This document shows positions 7,406 through 16,415 of a DNA stretch of 64,000 nt, in pieces. The position numbers and the translations under genes were made by a program. The stretch covers positions 1 to 64,000 of the forward strand of contig NZ_JHBV01000014.1 of the NCBI RefSeq assembly GCF_000724545.1, in the 5' to 3' direction. How positions within the stretch are numbered: position 1 is the stretch's first letter; every line of letters begins with the position of its first letter. The stretch is from Aureispira sp. CCB-QB1. GTDB lineage: Bacteria; Bacteroidota; Bacteroidia; Chitinophagales; Saprospiraceae. The notes under the pieces were generated by a model, which was not told the DNA's origin, searched no databases, and was given only the letters and a program-made list of their open reading frames with translations.

Positions 7406-9514
7406 ATGATGTTAAATAAAAAATATTTATTCGGTTTGGCTGTGACTTGTTTTGCCGTTTTTGCATTCACAACAGCAGACACAGATCCTGATTATCCCAA
7501 CAAGGAATCCTTATTAATTGATGTTGTCTTACAAAGCTTGCAATACAATCATTACAAACCTGCAAAAGTAGATGATGCGTTGTCTCATAGAGCGTATGAT
7601 ATTTATCTTAAGCGAGTAGACAATGGCAAGCGTTTTTTCTTGCAAGAGGATATTGATGGCTTTGCAAAACATCGTGATTTGTTGGACGATTATGCTATGA
7701 AAAAGGATTTTAGCTTCTTTGATGATTTGCATAAGATTAGAGATCAACGAATAGAATTGGTCAAGGAATATTACAAAAAAATATTAGCGAAGCCTTTTGA
7801 TTTTGATAAAGAAGAGAAAATTGAAACTTCAAATGAAAAAATGGCTTATGCAAAAACAGAGGAGCAATTGTATGAGCGGTGGCATCAATTGTTGAAGTAT
7901 AGAGTTTTGTTGGATTTGGAGATCAAGCTTAAACGTCAAGAAAAAGCAGAAAAGGATGGTGACAAATCTGTTGAAATCAAAACCATTGAGGAATTAGAGG
8001 CTGCTTCTAGAGAAAAAGTAATGAAACAGTTTGATCGTTGGTCGAAGGATATTAGCCAAGAGGACAGAGATGATAAAATTGCAGCTTATATCAATACGAT
8101 TGCTAATGTGTTGGAGCCACATACTGGATATTTTCCTCCTTTAGAAAAAGAAAATTTTAATATTCGTATTTCTGGAAAATTAGAGGGAATTGGTGCACAA
8201 TTGCGCCAAGAGGATGGTTACACAAAAGTTGTTCGCATTGTTCCTGGATCTGCTTCATGGAGACAAGGTGACTTGGAAGTGAATGATTTGATTATCAAAG
8301 TAGCACAAGGAGAGGAGGAGCCTGTCAATATCGTTGATATGAAAATGGACGATGTTTTGCCAATGATTCGTGGTGAGAAAGGAACAGAAGTGCGTTTGAC
8401 AGTTAAAAAGACGGATGGTACGATTGCCGTAGTGCCTATTGTTCGTGATATCGTGGTAATGGAAGAAAGTTATGCTAAGTCAGCAGTGGTAGAACACAAA
8501 AAAACTAAAAAACGTGTTGGATTGATTGATTTAAGAAGTTTTTATGCTGATTTTCAAGATCCTAGAGGTAGACGTTGTTCTCGTGATGTGAAGCGAGAAG
8601 TTCAAAAGCTAATTGCGGAAGGTATTGATGGAATTGTAATTGACTTGCGTTTTAATGGTGGAGGCTCTTTGCGTGATGTGGTAGATATGAGTGGTTTGTT
8701 TATTGAAACAGGACCAATTGTGCAAGTAAAAGGAAGAGATAGTCGTCCACACCCGTTAGAGGATAGAGACCCTAGTGTGTTGTACGATGGCCCTTTGGTA
8801 ATTATGGTTAATTCTTTCTCTGCATCGGCTTCTGAGATTATGGCTGCTGCTTTGCAAGATTATGGTCGAGCAATTATTGTAGGAACATCTCCATCCACTT
8901 TTGGAAAAGGTACTGTTCAACGTTTCTTTGAATTGGATGCTGTTGTACCACAACGTTATAAAGATTTAGGGGAGTTAGGTTCTATGAAAATTACCATTCA
9001 AAAATTCTTCCGTATCAATGGTGGCTCTACTCAACTAAAAGGTGTTATTCCAGACATTATTCTTCCTGGGGTGTATTCTTATAGAAGTATTGGTGAAAAA
9101 GACGAAGATTTTCCAATGGCTTGGACTGAGATTGATCCAATTTACTATAAGAAATCAAGCATTAAAAAATTAGATAAGATCAAAAAGAAAAGTGAAAAAC
9201 GTGTCGCTGCAAGCGAAACATTTAAAATGATTGATGAACGAGCGAAGTGGTTCAAGAGTTTGCAAGAGGATACTGAAATATCACTAAATTTGGATGCATA
9301 TCGTGCCCAGCAAGAAAAGTACAACAAAGTTTCGGAGCAATACAAGGGGATTGATAAAGATATTCCTGCTTTAAAAATAGATGTACTTGCAGCGGATGCA
9401 GCTGTTCTTGAAGCGGACACCATTCGTGCAGAAAGTATCAAGAACTGGCACAAGTCTTTAAAGAAAGATCCGTATGTAGAGGAGGTTGTTCAAATTATAG
9501 GAGATTGGGATTAA
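7406..9514 (+). CDS. prc: Carboxy-terminal processing peptidase, tail-specific protease (S41A)
   Basis: This 702-residue periplasmic serine protease of the Prc/Tsp family degrades proteins from unstructured C termini and matures or removes envelope proteins. An N-terminal signal (FGLAVTCFAVFAFTTA) leads into the helical Tsp N-terminal domain at about 30-240. A PDZ domain follows at about 250-340 (ISGKLEGIGAQLR, GDLEVNDLIIKV) and the S41 peptidase domain at about 370-560. The catalytic serine lies in NSFSASASEI and the lysine in TFGKGTVQ. The C-terminal KKDPYVEEVVQII region is the usual DUF3340 tail. Length and order match E. coli Prc. It is monocistronic with its own terminator. Confidence 0.93.
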   Translation: MMLNKKYLFGLAVTCFAVFAFTTADTDPDYPNKESLLIDVVLQSLQYNHYKPAKVDDALSHRAYDIYLKRVDNGKRFFLQEDIDGFAKHRDLLDDYAMKKDFSFFDDLHKIRDQRIELVKEYYKKILAKPFDFDKEEKIETSNEKMAYAKTEEQLYERWHQLLKYRVLLDLEIKLKRQEKAEKDGDKSVEIKTIEELEAASREKVMKQFDRWSKDISQEDRDDKIAAYINTIANVLEPHTGYFPPLEKENFNIRISGKLEGIGAQLRQEDGYTKVVRIVPGSASWRQGDLEVNDLIIKVAQGEEEPVNIVDMKMDDVLPMIRGEKGTEVRLTVKKTDGTIAVVPIVRDIVVMEESYAKSAVVEHKKTKKRVGLIDLRSFYADFQDPRGRRCSRDVKREVQKLIAEGIDGIVIDLRFNGGGSLRDVVDMSGLFIETGPIVQVKGRDSRPHPLEDRDPSVLYDGPLVIMVNSFSASASEIMAAALQDYGRAIIVGTSPSTFGKGTVQRFFELDAVVPQRYKDLGELGSMKITIQKFFRINGGSTQLKGVIPDIILPGVYSYRSIGEKDEDFPMAWTEIDPIYYKKSSIKKLDKIKKKSEKRVAASETFKMIDERAKWFKSLQEDTEISLNLDAYRAQQEKYNKVSEQYKGIDKDIPALKIDVLAADAAVLEADTIRAESIKNWHKSLKKDPYVEEVVQIIGDWD

Positions 9515-9559
9515 TTCATAAAATACGAATTGCTTTTTAGCAAGCTTTAGGCTGTAGAG

Positions 9560-9597
9560 AAGGGATAAATTACTTGAATGTAGTTTATCCCTTTTTT
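9560..9597 (+). terminator. Terminator of prc
   Basis: AAGGGATAAA and TTTATCCCTT form a stem at about 9560-9592 followed by T6. It lies just after the prc stop. Confidence 0.8.
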
Positions 9598-9635
9598 CTT
9601 AAGAATTATCTGTGATTTGGCAATTAGAAATTTTC

Positions 9636-10886
9636 TTAGGGTATTTTTAGCCCTGTAAAGATTCCCGTAGAGTCAGGGGTATATACAAAAAGGTTGGGGG
9701 TTTTAAATTGGTAATTATAATCCTTTTGAGGAACACAAAACCCTGTTATATCACAAATATAATATACTTTTTTATGGTAGGTTTGTTCATAAAATTGCTC
9801 ATTATCACGTAAGGTGAAAATATGAATTCTAGTGTTTTCTAAAAATTCCTCTTGATTGATAGAAATGAAACCAAATTTACTTGAATTTTTAGGAGGCCAA
9901 GCAATTTCAGAGACCCCTTCATAACTATCAAAATCGTTTAGAATAGGTTTGTTTTTTTGAAGTTCTATATCGTACAAACAGATGGCATTTTGTTCTAAAT
10001 CAGTATAAATCAAATAGCGACCATTAGGGGATAAAGAAGTTACTTGAGAACACAATAATTCATCATGAATTTTTGAGGGAATATCTAAGACATGCCCTTG
10101 TGCATCTTCTAATAGGTAAGCCAAACAGCCTTCTTCATGAGCATTAACTTCAACCAAGGTCTTATTTCCTTTGATTTTGTGAATGATTCCTCCTTTGTTT
10201 TCTTCTTCTTCGGCTTCGTGTAACTCTTCGTCTAGAATCAGTAAAAATTCTTCATGTTCCTTGTTCCATTTGTATTCTAATAAGTGGTTTTCTCTATAAT
10301 TAATAGTGCCTCTAATTAGGATGTACCCTTCAAAAAATTCATAAAAAGAATGATTTTCAATGCGTTTGCTGTGTTCTGGCAAACCATAGCGATTATCAAA
10401 CGAATCGATGCTTTCCCAAACCTGTTCAAAGGGAAAGGAAAAAATTTCGTAAGCAGGATTGCCAAAAGGGTGTCTTAGAATCACAATTTCTCTAGCTTGA
10501 TACGCTAAACCATAGTCAAAATGTAGTTCAATAACGAGTTCATAATCTTCATCATTAGTGACATTCTCAAAATCAACATGTTCTATAATACCCTCTGATT
10601 TATTATTCAAAGGGATATAATGCGGCAACTCATTGGGATCGCTGATGTGGTATAAAAATAAAACAGGTTTAGACATAACTGCATTAAAAGCAACAAACCA
10701 TTCATCGTCCAACCCTGTTTGGATTTTCTTGACATGAACATGACTGGTATCTTTAATCGCATGAAAGCCCTTTTCTCTAAAATGCTTTACAGCTACTTCT
10801 TTTATATCGCTAACACTTAATTTTGCTTGTTGAGTGCAAGATACTACTGCAAAAAGAGTACAAAAAAAGAGCAATTTAAACGGCAT
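9636..10886 (-). CDS. Predicted lipoprotein with WD40/TolB-like segment, unknown function
   Basis: This 416-residue protein has a lipoprotein signal ending in VVSC at about residue 17. The middle and C-terminal parts read as short beta strands, including SLSPNGRYLIYTDLEQN, a phrase typical of TolB/PD40 propeller blades. A run of acidic residues (EAEEEEN) sits near residue 225. No family beyond that can be named. It follows the T9SS protein gene at 10898 with an 11-base gap, so the two are probably cotranscribed and both act at the cell surface or in the periplasm. Confidence 0.6.
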   Translation of the reverse strand: MPFKLLFFCTLFAVVSCTQQAKLSVSDIKEVAVKHFREKGFHAIKDTSHVHVKKIQTGLDDEWFVAFNAVMSKPVLFLYHISDPNELPHYIPLNNKSEGIIEHVDFENVTNDEDYELVIELHFDYGLAYQAREIVILRHPFGNPAYEIFSFPFEQVWESIDSFDNRYGLPEHSKRIENHSFYEFFEGYILIRGTINYRENHLLEYKWNKEHEEFLLILDEELHEAEEEENKGGIIHKIKGNKTLVEVNAHEEGCLAYLLEDAQGHVLDIPSKIHDELLCSQVTSLSPNGRYLIYTDLEQNAICLYDIELQKNKPILNDFDSYEGVSEIAWPPKNSSKFGFISINQEEFLENTRIHIFTLRDNEQFYEQTYHKKVYYICDITGFCVPQKDYNYQFKTPNLFVYTPDSTGIFTGLKIP

Positions 10887-10897
10887 AAAAAATCATT

Positions 10898-12067
10898 TTA
10901 CTGTTTGATGAACGAACGACGATAGGATTGATAAGTATTGCTTAGTTGAATGACATAGGCTCCTTGGTGAAGTGCTTGAACGTCTATTTGTAATTGATAT
11001 AGTCCTTCATGGGGATCAATCGTTTGTTGTTGTACAATTTGACCAAGCGTATTAAAAATGCTTAAGGTATAAGAATTTTCTGAGTTTGGAGATAAAAAAT
11101 CAAGATTCAAGTAATTCTTTGTTGGATTGGGGTAAATATTAAATCCTAAGAGTTCTTCAACAGGGAAATTAACAGCTCTTACGTCAGAATATAAAATATT
11201 GTTATACAAATCTAATTGTTGTAATCGATAATAAAATAAACCTCCTTTTTTACCATTTTTGATAGGTAACTTTTTGTCAACAAAAGTATAATTAGTAATG
11301 TCCTCAGCATAATTAGCAGCAGGAATAGTAGCAATGTCTTCAAAGTCAATTCCATTCAGACTGCGTTGTAGGGTAAAGGATTCACTGTCTTGTTCGCGAG
11401 CCGTTTGCCAATCAATATTAGCAGCATATTTCTTTTTGTCAGCAAAAGCATTGAATGTTAGCAATTCTATAGGAAGTAATATGGTCGAACAGGGAGCAGA
11501 TAGATTAAAACCATCAAAAGAAGCATAGTAAGCGTTGGCAGGAGAAGATCCTGCATGTTCGCATTGTAATGTCATTGTACTTGCTGTTGCTACGAACGGC
11601 AGTTGTAAAGGCACCCAAGTACTAGCTGCCATAGGAATGCTATACGTTTGCGAAGTAGTACCGACTCTTACTGTTGGTAAGACAGGACTTTGATTAAAAA
11701 GACTGGAACCTGTTCCAAAACTAGCTCCACAAAAGTATAAAATATAAGAGTTGCCAACTGTTAAGCCAGTAATGGTTGTTTGCGCACACTCGCCTGCATT
11801 AATAGAGGCTAAACCAAGCCAATTGCCACCATCTGGAGAGTTGTCGGGAGTAACTTGAGAGGTTGTTAAATAAGAAGGAAAAGTCGTATTGCACAAATCT
11901 GGCGAGCCACTGCATCGAGTCCAACCTGTCGCATTGGTAATTTGATTGTTACCTATTGGGCTGCCATTCAGAGAACCATTGTTAACGGTTTGTGCCGTAG
12001 CAAGTACTGAACATAAAAAAATAGATAGTAAGCTTAGAAAAAAATGGGAATATTGAAGTAATAACAT
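10898..12067 (-). CDS. Secreted protein with T9SS type A C-terminal sorting domain
   Basis: This 389-residue protein has an N-terminal signal peptide ending near ATAQ. A beta-sandwich-like domain at about 25-195 contains GNWLGLASINAGECAQTTITG and is followed by a linker beginning LPIELLTFNA. This linker commonly precedes the sorting domain. The C-terminal 80 residues are the type A sorting domain: NIYPNPTKNYLNL, ending with RSFIKQ. It would be exported through the T9SS, cleaved, and released or attached to the surface. The ligand of the N-terminal domain is unknown. Confidence 0.88.
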   Translation of the reverse strand: MLLLQYSHFFLSLLSIFLCSVLATAQTVNNGSLNGSPIGNNQITNATGWTRCSGSPDLCNTTFPSYLTTSQVTPDNSPDGGNWLGLASINAGECAQTTITGLTVGNSYILYFCGASFGTGSSLFNQSPVLPTVRVGTTSQTYSIPMAASTWVPLQLPFVATASTMTLQCEHAGSSPANAYYASFDGFNLSAPCSTILLPIELLTFNAFADKKKYAANIDWQTAREQDSESFTLQRSLNGIDFEDIATIPAANYAEDITNYTFVDKKLPIKNGKKGGLFYYRLQQLDLYNNILYSDVRAVNFPVEELLGFNIYPNPTKNYLNLDFLSPNSENSYTLSIFNTLGQIVQQQTIDPHEGLYQLQIDVQALHQGAYVIQLSNTYQSYRRSFIKQ

Positions 12068-12325
12068 AGTCCTATTGTTTTGGAAAGTGAAGGAATAAAA
12101 GGACAGATATTTTAATTGGTTGTTGAGTAAGTGCTTGTTTTAGAGTTTTTTATTTAAGGAATGAGGAATGTTGTTTAATTCAAGTTACGGATACTTTATG
12201 AATTTTAAAACTATATTTTTAACTTTTTCCGTTGAGAGAGAGGTTGTTAACATATTGTTTTAACTTTGAAGCATGAGAATGAATTTGTAGGCTTATGTAT
12301 ATCATTATTTAACACCGTTTGAACT

Positions 12326-13039
12326 ATGAAAGGTATCGTTATGAAAATAGACTTAGAATTGTTACAAAAATACAGCCTGCCATTTTTATTACTTTATATG
12401 CTGCTCATCATAATAGGATCTTTGTGGCCTAGGCTATCACGACATTATCAAACAGGTGAAATTAGTTCTGGGCAAATTCCTAAAGAGGGAGATAATTTTA
12501 AAATGGTTAATGATCCAGCAGTTTATCGTTTAGAGGATGGAACTAGGCGGCAATACAAAAGCGATACAGCTTTTTTTAATCATAGTAATAACAAGCCTTT
12601 TGATACGCCTTATGAGGATGGAGGTATCTTAATCTGCGACAAAGAAGTTGTTCTGAGTTTTCCAATGGGCGATTACATGCCCAAAGAACCTGGAGAAAGG
12701 GGAGAAGCTTATTTTCATAAAAACACTTGGCAACAGCTAAAAGAAAGTATCTTTAGAAGGGATAAACTCAGTCATTTTTTGGCGTATGGAATATTGGCTA
12801 TCTTATGTTTGTGGACATTCCAATATTACCGTGTAGCGAGCGTCTTTGTATCAAATATTGGTGCTCTATTGCTTGTTATTTCGTTTGGAGCGGGAATAGA
12901 AGAACTTCAATTCGCTTATATTCCTGGTCGAGACAAAGAATTGTTGGATTTACTATTTAATGTTTTGGGAGGGGGAATAGGTCTGCTCATATATCATTAT
13001 TGGATAAGAAAGTATTGCCAACAAAAGGTAAGAAAATAA
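12326..13039 (+). CDS. VanZ-like membrane protein
   Basis: This 237-residue protein has an N-terminal membrane helix (about 15-34), a soluble loop of about 110 residues, and three C-terminal helices. The VanZ-like signature is clear in DKLSHFLAYGILAIL and IEELQFAYIPGRDKELLDLLFNVLGG. VanZ-family proteins occur widely outside teicoplanin resistance and their role is mostly unknown. The large inserted loop between helix 1 and the conserved DKLxHF is longer than in short VanZ proteins. Two in-frame ATGs (12326 and 12341) are possible; the first is given. A strong hairpin ends the gene. Confidence 0.75.
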   Translation: MKGIVMKIDLELLQKYSLPFLLLYMLLIIIGSLWPRLSRHYQTGEISSGQIPKEGDNFKMVNDPAVYRLEDGTRRQYKSDTAFFNHSNNKPFDTPYEDGGILICDKEVVLSFPMGDYMPKEPGERGEAYFHKNTWQQLKESIFRRDKLSHFLAYGILAILCLWTFQYYRVASVFVSNIGALLLVISFGAGIEELQFAYIPGRDKELLDLLFNVLGGGIGLLIYHYWIRKYCQQKVRK

Positions 13040-13042
13040 AAA

Positions 13043-13071
13043 AACTCGAAAAACAAGCTGTTTTTCGAGTT
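13043..13071. terminator. Terminator between convergent genes
   Basis: AACTCGAAAAACA (13043-13055) pairs exactly with TGTTTTTCGAGTT (13059-13071) across a 3-base loop. It separates the VanZ-like gene from the convergent SnoaL-like gene; the T-run is better on the minus strand. Confidence 0.8.
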
Positions 13072-13102
13072 CTGCTAAGTATACGTTAAATTAAAGTGAC
13101 AT

Positions 13103-13483
13103 CTATTGGACTTCTTGTGGATCAGGTGTGTAGAAGAACTCTTCTTTTACAATTTTGCCGTTATTCACTGTATAAACACAGATTTCATCCATGTCAATAG
13201 CCTGTGTCATTCCTTTCATAACGACATTCATATACATACCACAAGAGAAGAAGTTTTCGGCAACAATAGGATCTGTTATTGTGCTAGAGTTTATTTTTTC
13301 TAGCATATCTTGAAAACGTTCTCCTTTTTTGGCGATAGCATCCAACCCTTGAACAATATGATCTGGCATACCTTCTGGCTCTACACTCACAATATCAGGA
13401 GAATAAAGTTCCTTAACTGCTTGCTCGTATTTACCTTCACGGCATAGTTCTATTAGGCGATTGGCTACTTCTTGTGTTGTCAT
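13103..13483 (-). CDS. SnoaL-like (NTF2-fold) protein
   Basis: This 126-residue protein matches the small NTF2-like/SnoaL-like fold. It has an N-terminal helix (VANRLIELCREGKYEQAVKE), then LYSPDIVSVEPEG, and ends with the strand pattern EICVYTVNNGKIVKEEFFY. Such proteins bind small ligands or have enzyme activity, but no active-site assignment is possible. It lies 155 bases downstream of a WYL-domain regulator on the same strand, a frequent pairing in Bacteroidota. A TATATTTG box (13542-13549, minus strand) 60 bases upstream may give it its own promoter. Confidence 0.7.
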   Translation of the reverse strand: MTTQEVANRLIELCREGKYEQAVKELYSPDIVSVEPEGMPDHIVQGLDAIAKKGERFQDMLEKINSSTITDPIVAENFFSCGMYMNVVMKGMTQAIDMDEICVYTVNNGKIVKEEFFYTPDPQEVQ

Positions 13484-13637
13484 TGTGCTTTAATTTTAAA
13501 CGTTAATAATTGGGTAATTCCCCTTTGAATAATTGTTATGACAAATATAAAATATGGTTATGACAACAGTATGTCAGTAGGAACTAAGAAAGCTAAAAAA
13601 TGTTTATTTTTTTTAGAAAGAAGAATTAAAACAATAA

Positions 13638-14582
13638 TTATTGATAATGCTCATAAAGTTCTGTTGCCAATTCTTTGATTCTAGACTGTAATGCTTGAGG
13701 TGCCAAAACAGTAGCTTGATTACCAAATTGTAACAACCAACGAGCAACAATTTCCATCGAAGAATTTAAAAATTTCATTCGAACAACTTCCTTTTCTTCG
13801 ACTTGTTCTACAAAACCAAAGTAATACTTTCGGTTTTCTGCATGTTGCAATACGGATCGATTAAAGGCTACTTCTACTTTTTGAAATTGTTGTTGTTCCT
13901 TCCATGCTTTAGTTTGTTGATCTATATACATTTGCAGACTAATGTGCTCGGCATCAAACTGTTGGTCTAGTGCACGCAATTGTAAGATTCGATTTATCTT
14001 AAACGTTCGATAAGCCTGCCTATTTTGACAATAAGCGACCAAATACCAGTTGCTGTATTGATAATAACAACCAATGGGTTCTAATAAGCGGTTTGAAATA
14101 CTTTTGTCTGCCTTTTGGTATTCAATTTTAATAATTTTTTTAGCAGCAATACTCTTGAATAAATCTTGAAGATAAGATTTGTTTTCCCACCACTTGAAAT
14201 GAGAAAAGGCAATAGAATCCTCTAATACTTCCAACGATTGCTTATCGGTACTTCTCAAAATAGCCTTGATTTTCATCATGGCTCCTGAATAAGATGATTG
14301 TGTAGTTTCGTCGGTAATATCTCCGATAAACTTTTCGGCTGTAAGCAGTGCTAGGGCTTCTTCTTCATTAAACATAATTGGAGGGAGTCGATACCCATCC
14401 ATAATAGAATATCCTACCCCCGGATCTCCTATGATTGGAATTCCCGCATTTTTGAGTGTACTAATATCTCTATAAACGGTTCTCATACTAATTCCAAAAC
14501 GCTCTGAAATACTAGAAGCTTTTAGAATCTTTTTGGTTTGTAACAAAATTAACGTAGAAATGACCCGATCAAACTTATTCAT
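13638..14582 (-). CDS. HTH/WYL-domain transcriptional regulator
   Basis: This 314-residue protein has an N-terminal winged helix-turn-helix of the HTH_11 type (ISERFGISMRTVYRDISTLKNAGIP, about residues 25-49). It continues as a ligand-sensing WYL domain whose core is seen at CYYQYSNWYLVAYC (about 178-191), and a C-terminal WCX-like extension (LNSSMEIVARWLLQFG). It is probably a YafY-type transcription regulator. The ATG at 14582 (MNKFDRVI) is preferred over a TTG five codons earlier. The adjacent SnoaL-like gene is a likely target. Confidence 0.85.
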   Translation of the reverse strand: MNKFDRVISTLILLQTKKILKASSISERFGISMRTVYRDISTLKNAGIPIIGDPGVGYSIMDGYRLPPIMFNEEEALALLTAEKFIGDITDETTQSSYSGAMMKIKAILRSTDKQSLEVLEDSIAFSHFKWWENKSYLQDLFKSIAAKKIIKIEYQKADKSISNRLLEPIGCYYQYSNWYLVAYCQNRQAYRTFKINRILQLRALDQQFDAEHISLQMYIDQQTKAWKEQQQFQKVEVAFNRSVLQHAENRKYYFGFVEQVEEKEVVRMKFLNSSMEIVARWLLQFGNQATVLAPQALQSRIKELATELYEHYQ

Positions 14583-14679
14583 AATGAAATGGTACAATTT
14601 ATAAGAGGCACTTAAAATAAGATTTTTCGTTTAGAGTAACGATCATATCACTAAAAATAATAGTTAAAAACTATAAGTC

Positions 14680-14724
14680 AATAGTTCGTTGAAACCATAC
14701 AATAGCAGTGCAGCTAACTACTAA
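14680..14724 (+). repeat. Short dispersed repeat, copy 1
   Basis: The segment contains TTCGTTGAAACCATAC followed by AATAGCAGTGCAGCTAACTA. It matches the copies at 24206 and, in the opposite orientation, at 40828 and 31834. It lies upstream of the WYL regulator gene, in a region with no other gene. Confidence 0.6.
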
Positions 14725-14745
14725 TAAGTATAATTCAATAAGAAA

Positions 14746-14778
14746 AACGCCTCCCCATTAAAATCATGAAGAGGCGTC
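14746..14778 (-). terminator. Terminator of the T9SS protein gene at 14805
   Basis: On the minus strand GACGCCTC pairs with GAGGCGT(T) across a loop of about 17 bases and is followed by a T-run (the A-run at 14742-14747). It lies 27 bases after the stop codon. Confidence 0.75.
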
Positions 14779-14804
14779 AAGCGTAAGTTTTTATAGTTTT
14801 TTGT

Positions 14805-16124
14805 TTAGTGCTTGATTAGCTTAACAACAGAGTATCGATCATCAGAAGCAACCGTAAGGAAGTAAACCCCTGCTGGTTGATCTAAATCTAATGTTACTAC
14901 CTTTGTAGAAGATATAGTTTGTTGATAAACCGTTTTTCCATTAATATCTGTAATCAAAATAGCTGCATTATGATTAGTTCCTAGGTCGATCGTAAACTGC
15001 CCTTTAGTTGGGTTTGGATAAACGTTTATTGAGGCAGCATCGCTAAGCTGATTTACATTTGATAATACGAAGCTATAGCAAGATGACAACATGGTACAAC
15101 CATTTGCAGTTACTTCAACCGCATAGTCACCATTGGCTGTTGGCATAAAGACACTGTCTGTTGCTCCAGCAATAGGGGCATTAGCATTGTTACAATCAAC
15201 CCATTGGTATGCAGCACCGATTGCGTTGGCAGTAAGCGTTGTGCCGTTTGTTGTAACCGAAGTGTCAACACTATTGATGGTTAAGTTAATGGTATAAATA
15301 CTATCACAATTGCCACCAAAAGCGACCGTATCTTGGTACGTTCCACTCATTGTCCATACAGCACCACTAGGAGCGGTATAGCTACCACAAGCCACTTCAT
15401 TTAACGTAGCTGTTGGAGGAGTACAATAGACTACACTAAGATCATCAACCCAAAGTGTTGTACTAGAGTTGGCACTACCTGGGCTAGAACTAGCGGTAGC
15501 AATCAACAAAATATAAGAAGGTATATTACCATTGGTATAGTTAAAAGGAACTGCAAAACGAGTCCAAGTACTAGTGGTACCATTAGGAACATCAAAGATC
15601 GCTTCAGATATGATATGAGCAGCAGAGCCACCTTGGTCAGGATTAGAAACATCAAAACTATCGTGCAAAATAGCTTGAATACGACCAATGTCTGTTCCGC
15701 CTTGGTTAAACTTAAACCAACCGACCAAACTATCTGGACGACCTACAAATGGAGAGTTAAAATCAGGATTGGTTGTTAGGGTATTGATATAACCTGCCGA
15801 AGGGTTGGTAGAAGGAGCTTCAATTCTTCCTGTTGTAGCTGTTGCATTAACTGGTGTGCCAAAGAAGCTTCCATTGTCCAACTTTAGACAATAGGTACCA
15901 GAATGTGGATTGTTATCTTCTCTAAAACAAGTTTGAGGTCCTAGATTTGCAAAACCACCACCAGTTTTATTACCGTTCCAATTGGTTGGCTCCTCATCGG
16001 AATTACCCACATTTTGCCAATTCTCAAAGTCTCCATTAGGAATGGTTGTTTGACCCAACAATAGGGTAGTAGAGAACATGCTTAGAGTCGTTAGCAGCAT
16101 GCTTGCTTTTGAACGTATTTTCAT
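14805..16124 (-). CDS. Secreted PCMD-like protein with T9SS type A sorting domain
   Basis: This 439-residue protein has an N-terminal signal ending near LLLGQ. The first 230 residues look like a carbohydrate-binding beta-sandwich of the PCMD type: IPNGDFENW, SGTYCLKLDNGS, GRPDSLVGWFKF and TTLWVDDLSVVY. Two short Ig/SprB-like segments follow (CGSYTAPSG with GTYQDTV; YQWVDCNN with GDYAVEVTANGC). The C terminus is a type A sorting domain (INVYPNPTKGQFTID, ending VKLIKH). Export through the T9SS and surface glycan binding are inferred. A promoter box lies 87 bases upstream. Confidence 0.85.
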   Translation of the reverse strand: MKIRSKASMLLTTLSMFSTTLLLGQTTIPNGDFENWQNVGNSDEEPTNWNGNKTGGGFANLGPQTCFREDNNPHSGTYCLKLDNGSFFGTPVNATATTGRIEAPSTNPSAGYINTLTTNPDFNSPFVGRPDSLVGWFKFNQGGTDIGRIQAILHDSFDVSNPDQGGSAAHIISEAIFDVPNGTTSTWTRFAVPFNYTNGNIPSYILLIATASSSPGSANSSTTLWVDDLSVVYCTPPTATLNEVACGSYTAPSGAVWTMSGTYQDTVAFGGNCDSIYTINLTINSVDTSVTTNGTTLTANAIGAAYQWVDCNNANAPIAGATDSVFMPTANGDYAVEVTANGCTMLSSCYSFVLSNVNQLSDAASINVYPNPTKGQFTIDLGTNHNAAILITDINGKTVYQQTISSTKVVTLDLDQPAGVYFLTVASDDRYSVVKLIKH

Positions 16125-16210
16125 GATTTCGTTTTTAAATTCTCATTTTTTGGGATTGTGAGAATGCATGAACAAATAAAAAATAATAAGGGTTTTTGCT
16201 TTATGCGCAG

Positions 16211-16242
16211 CAAAGGTACATTTTTTTTTTTTATAAAATCAA
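16211..16242 (-). promoter_or_regulatory. Promoter of the T9SS protein gene at 14805
   Basis: Read on the minus strand, TACCTTTG (16218-16211) matches the -7 box and TTG (16242-16240) is in the range of a -33 element, with about 21 bases between. The same CAAAGGTACATTTTTT context occurs upstream of icmF. Confidence 0.5.
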
Positions 16243-16354
16243 GCCTTAACTTTTGTTACATTATGATGACCTCATTTACAAAGGGTTGTGCTTGTAAATA
16301 ATTATTAATCAAATGGTTGAGTTTTTTGGTGGGGGCTATTTTATAATAAAAAAA

Positions 16355-16384
16355 GACCCAAATCTTAAAGAAGATTTGAGCCTT
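16355..16384 (-). terminator. Terminator of icmF
   Basis: On the minus strand CTCAAATCTT pairs with AAGATTTGGG and is followed by a run of T residues (the A-run at 16347-16354). It lies about 35 bases beyond the icmF stop codon. Confidence 0.8.
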
Positions 16385-16415
16385 TTAGTTGTTATTGTTT
16401 AAGAAAATGAGGCGA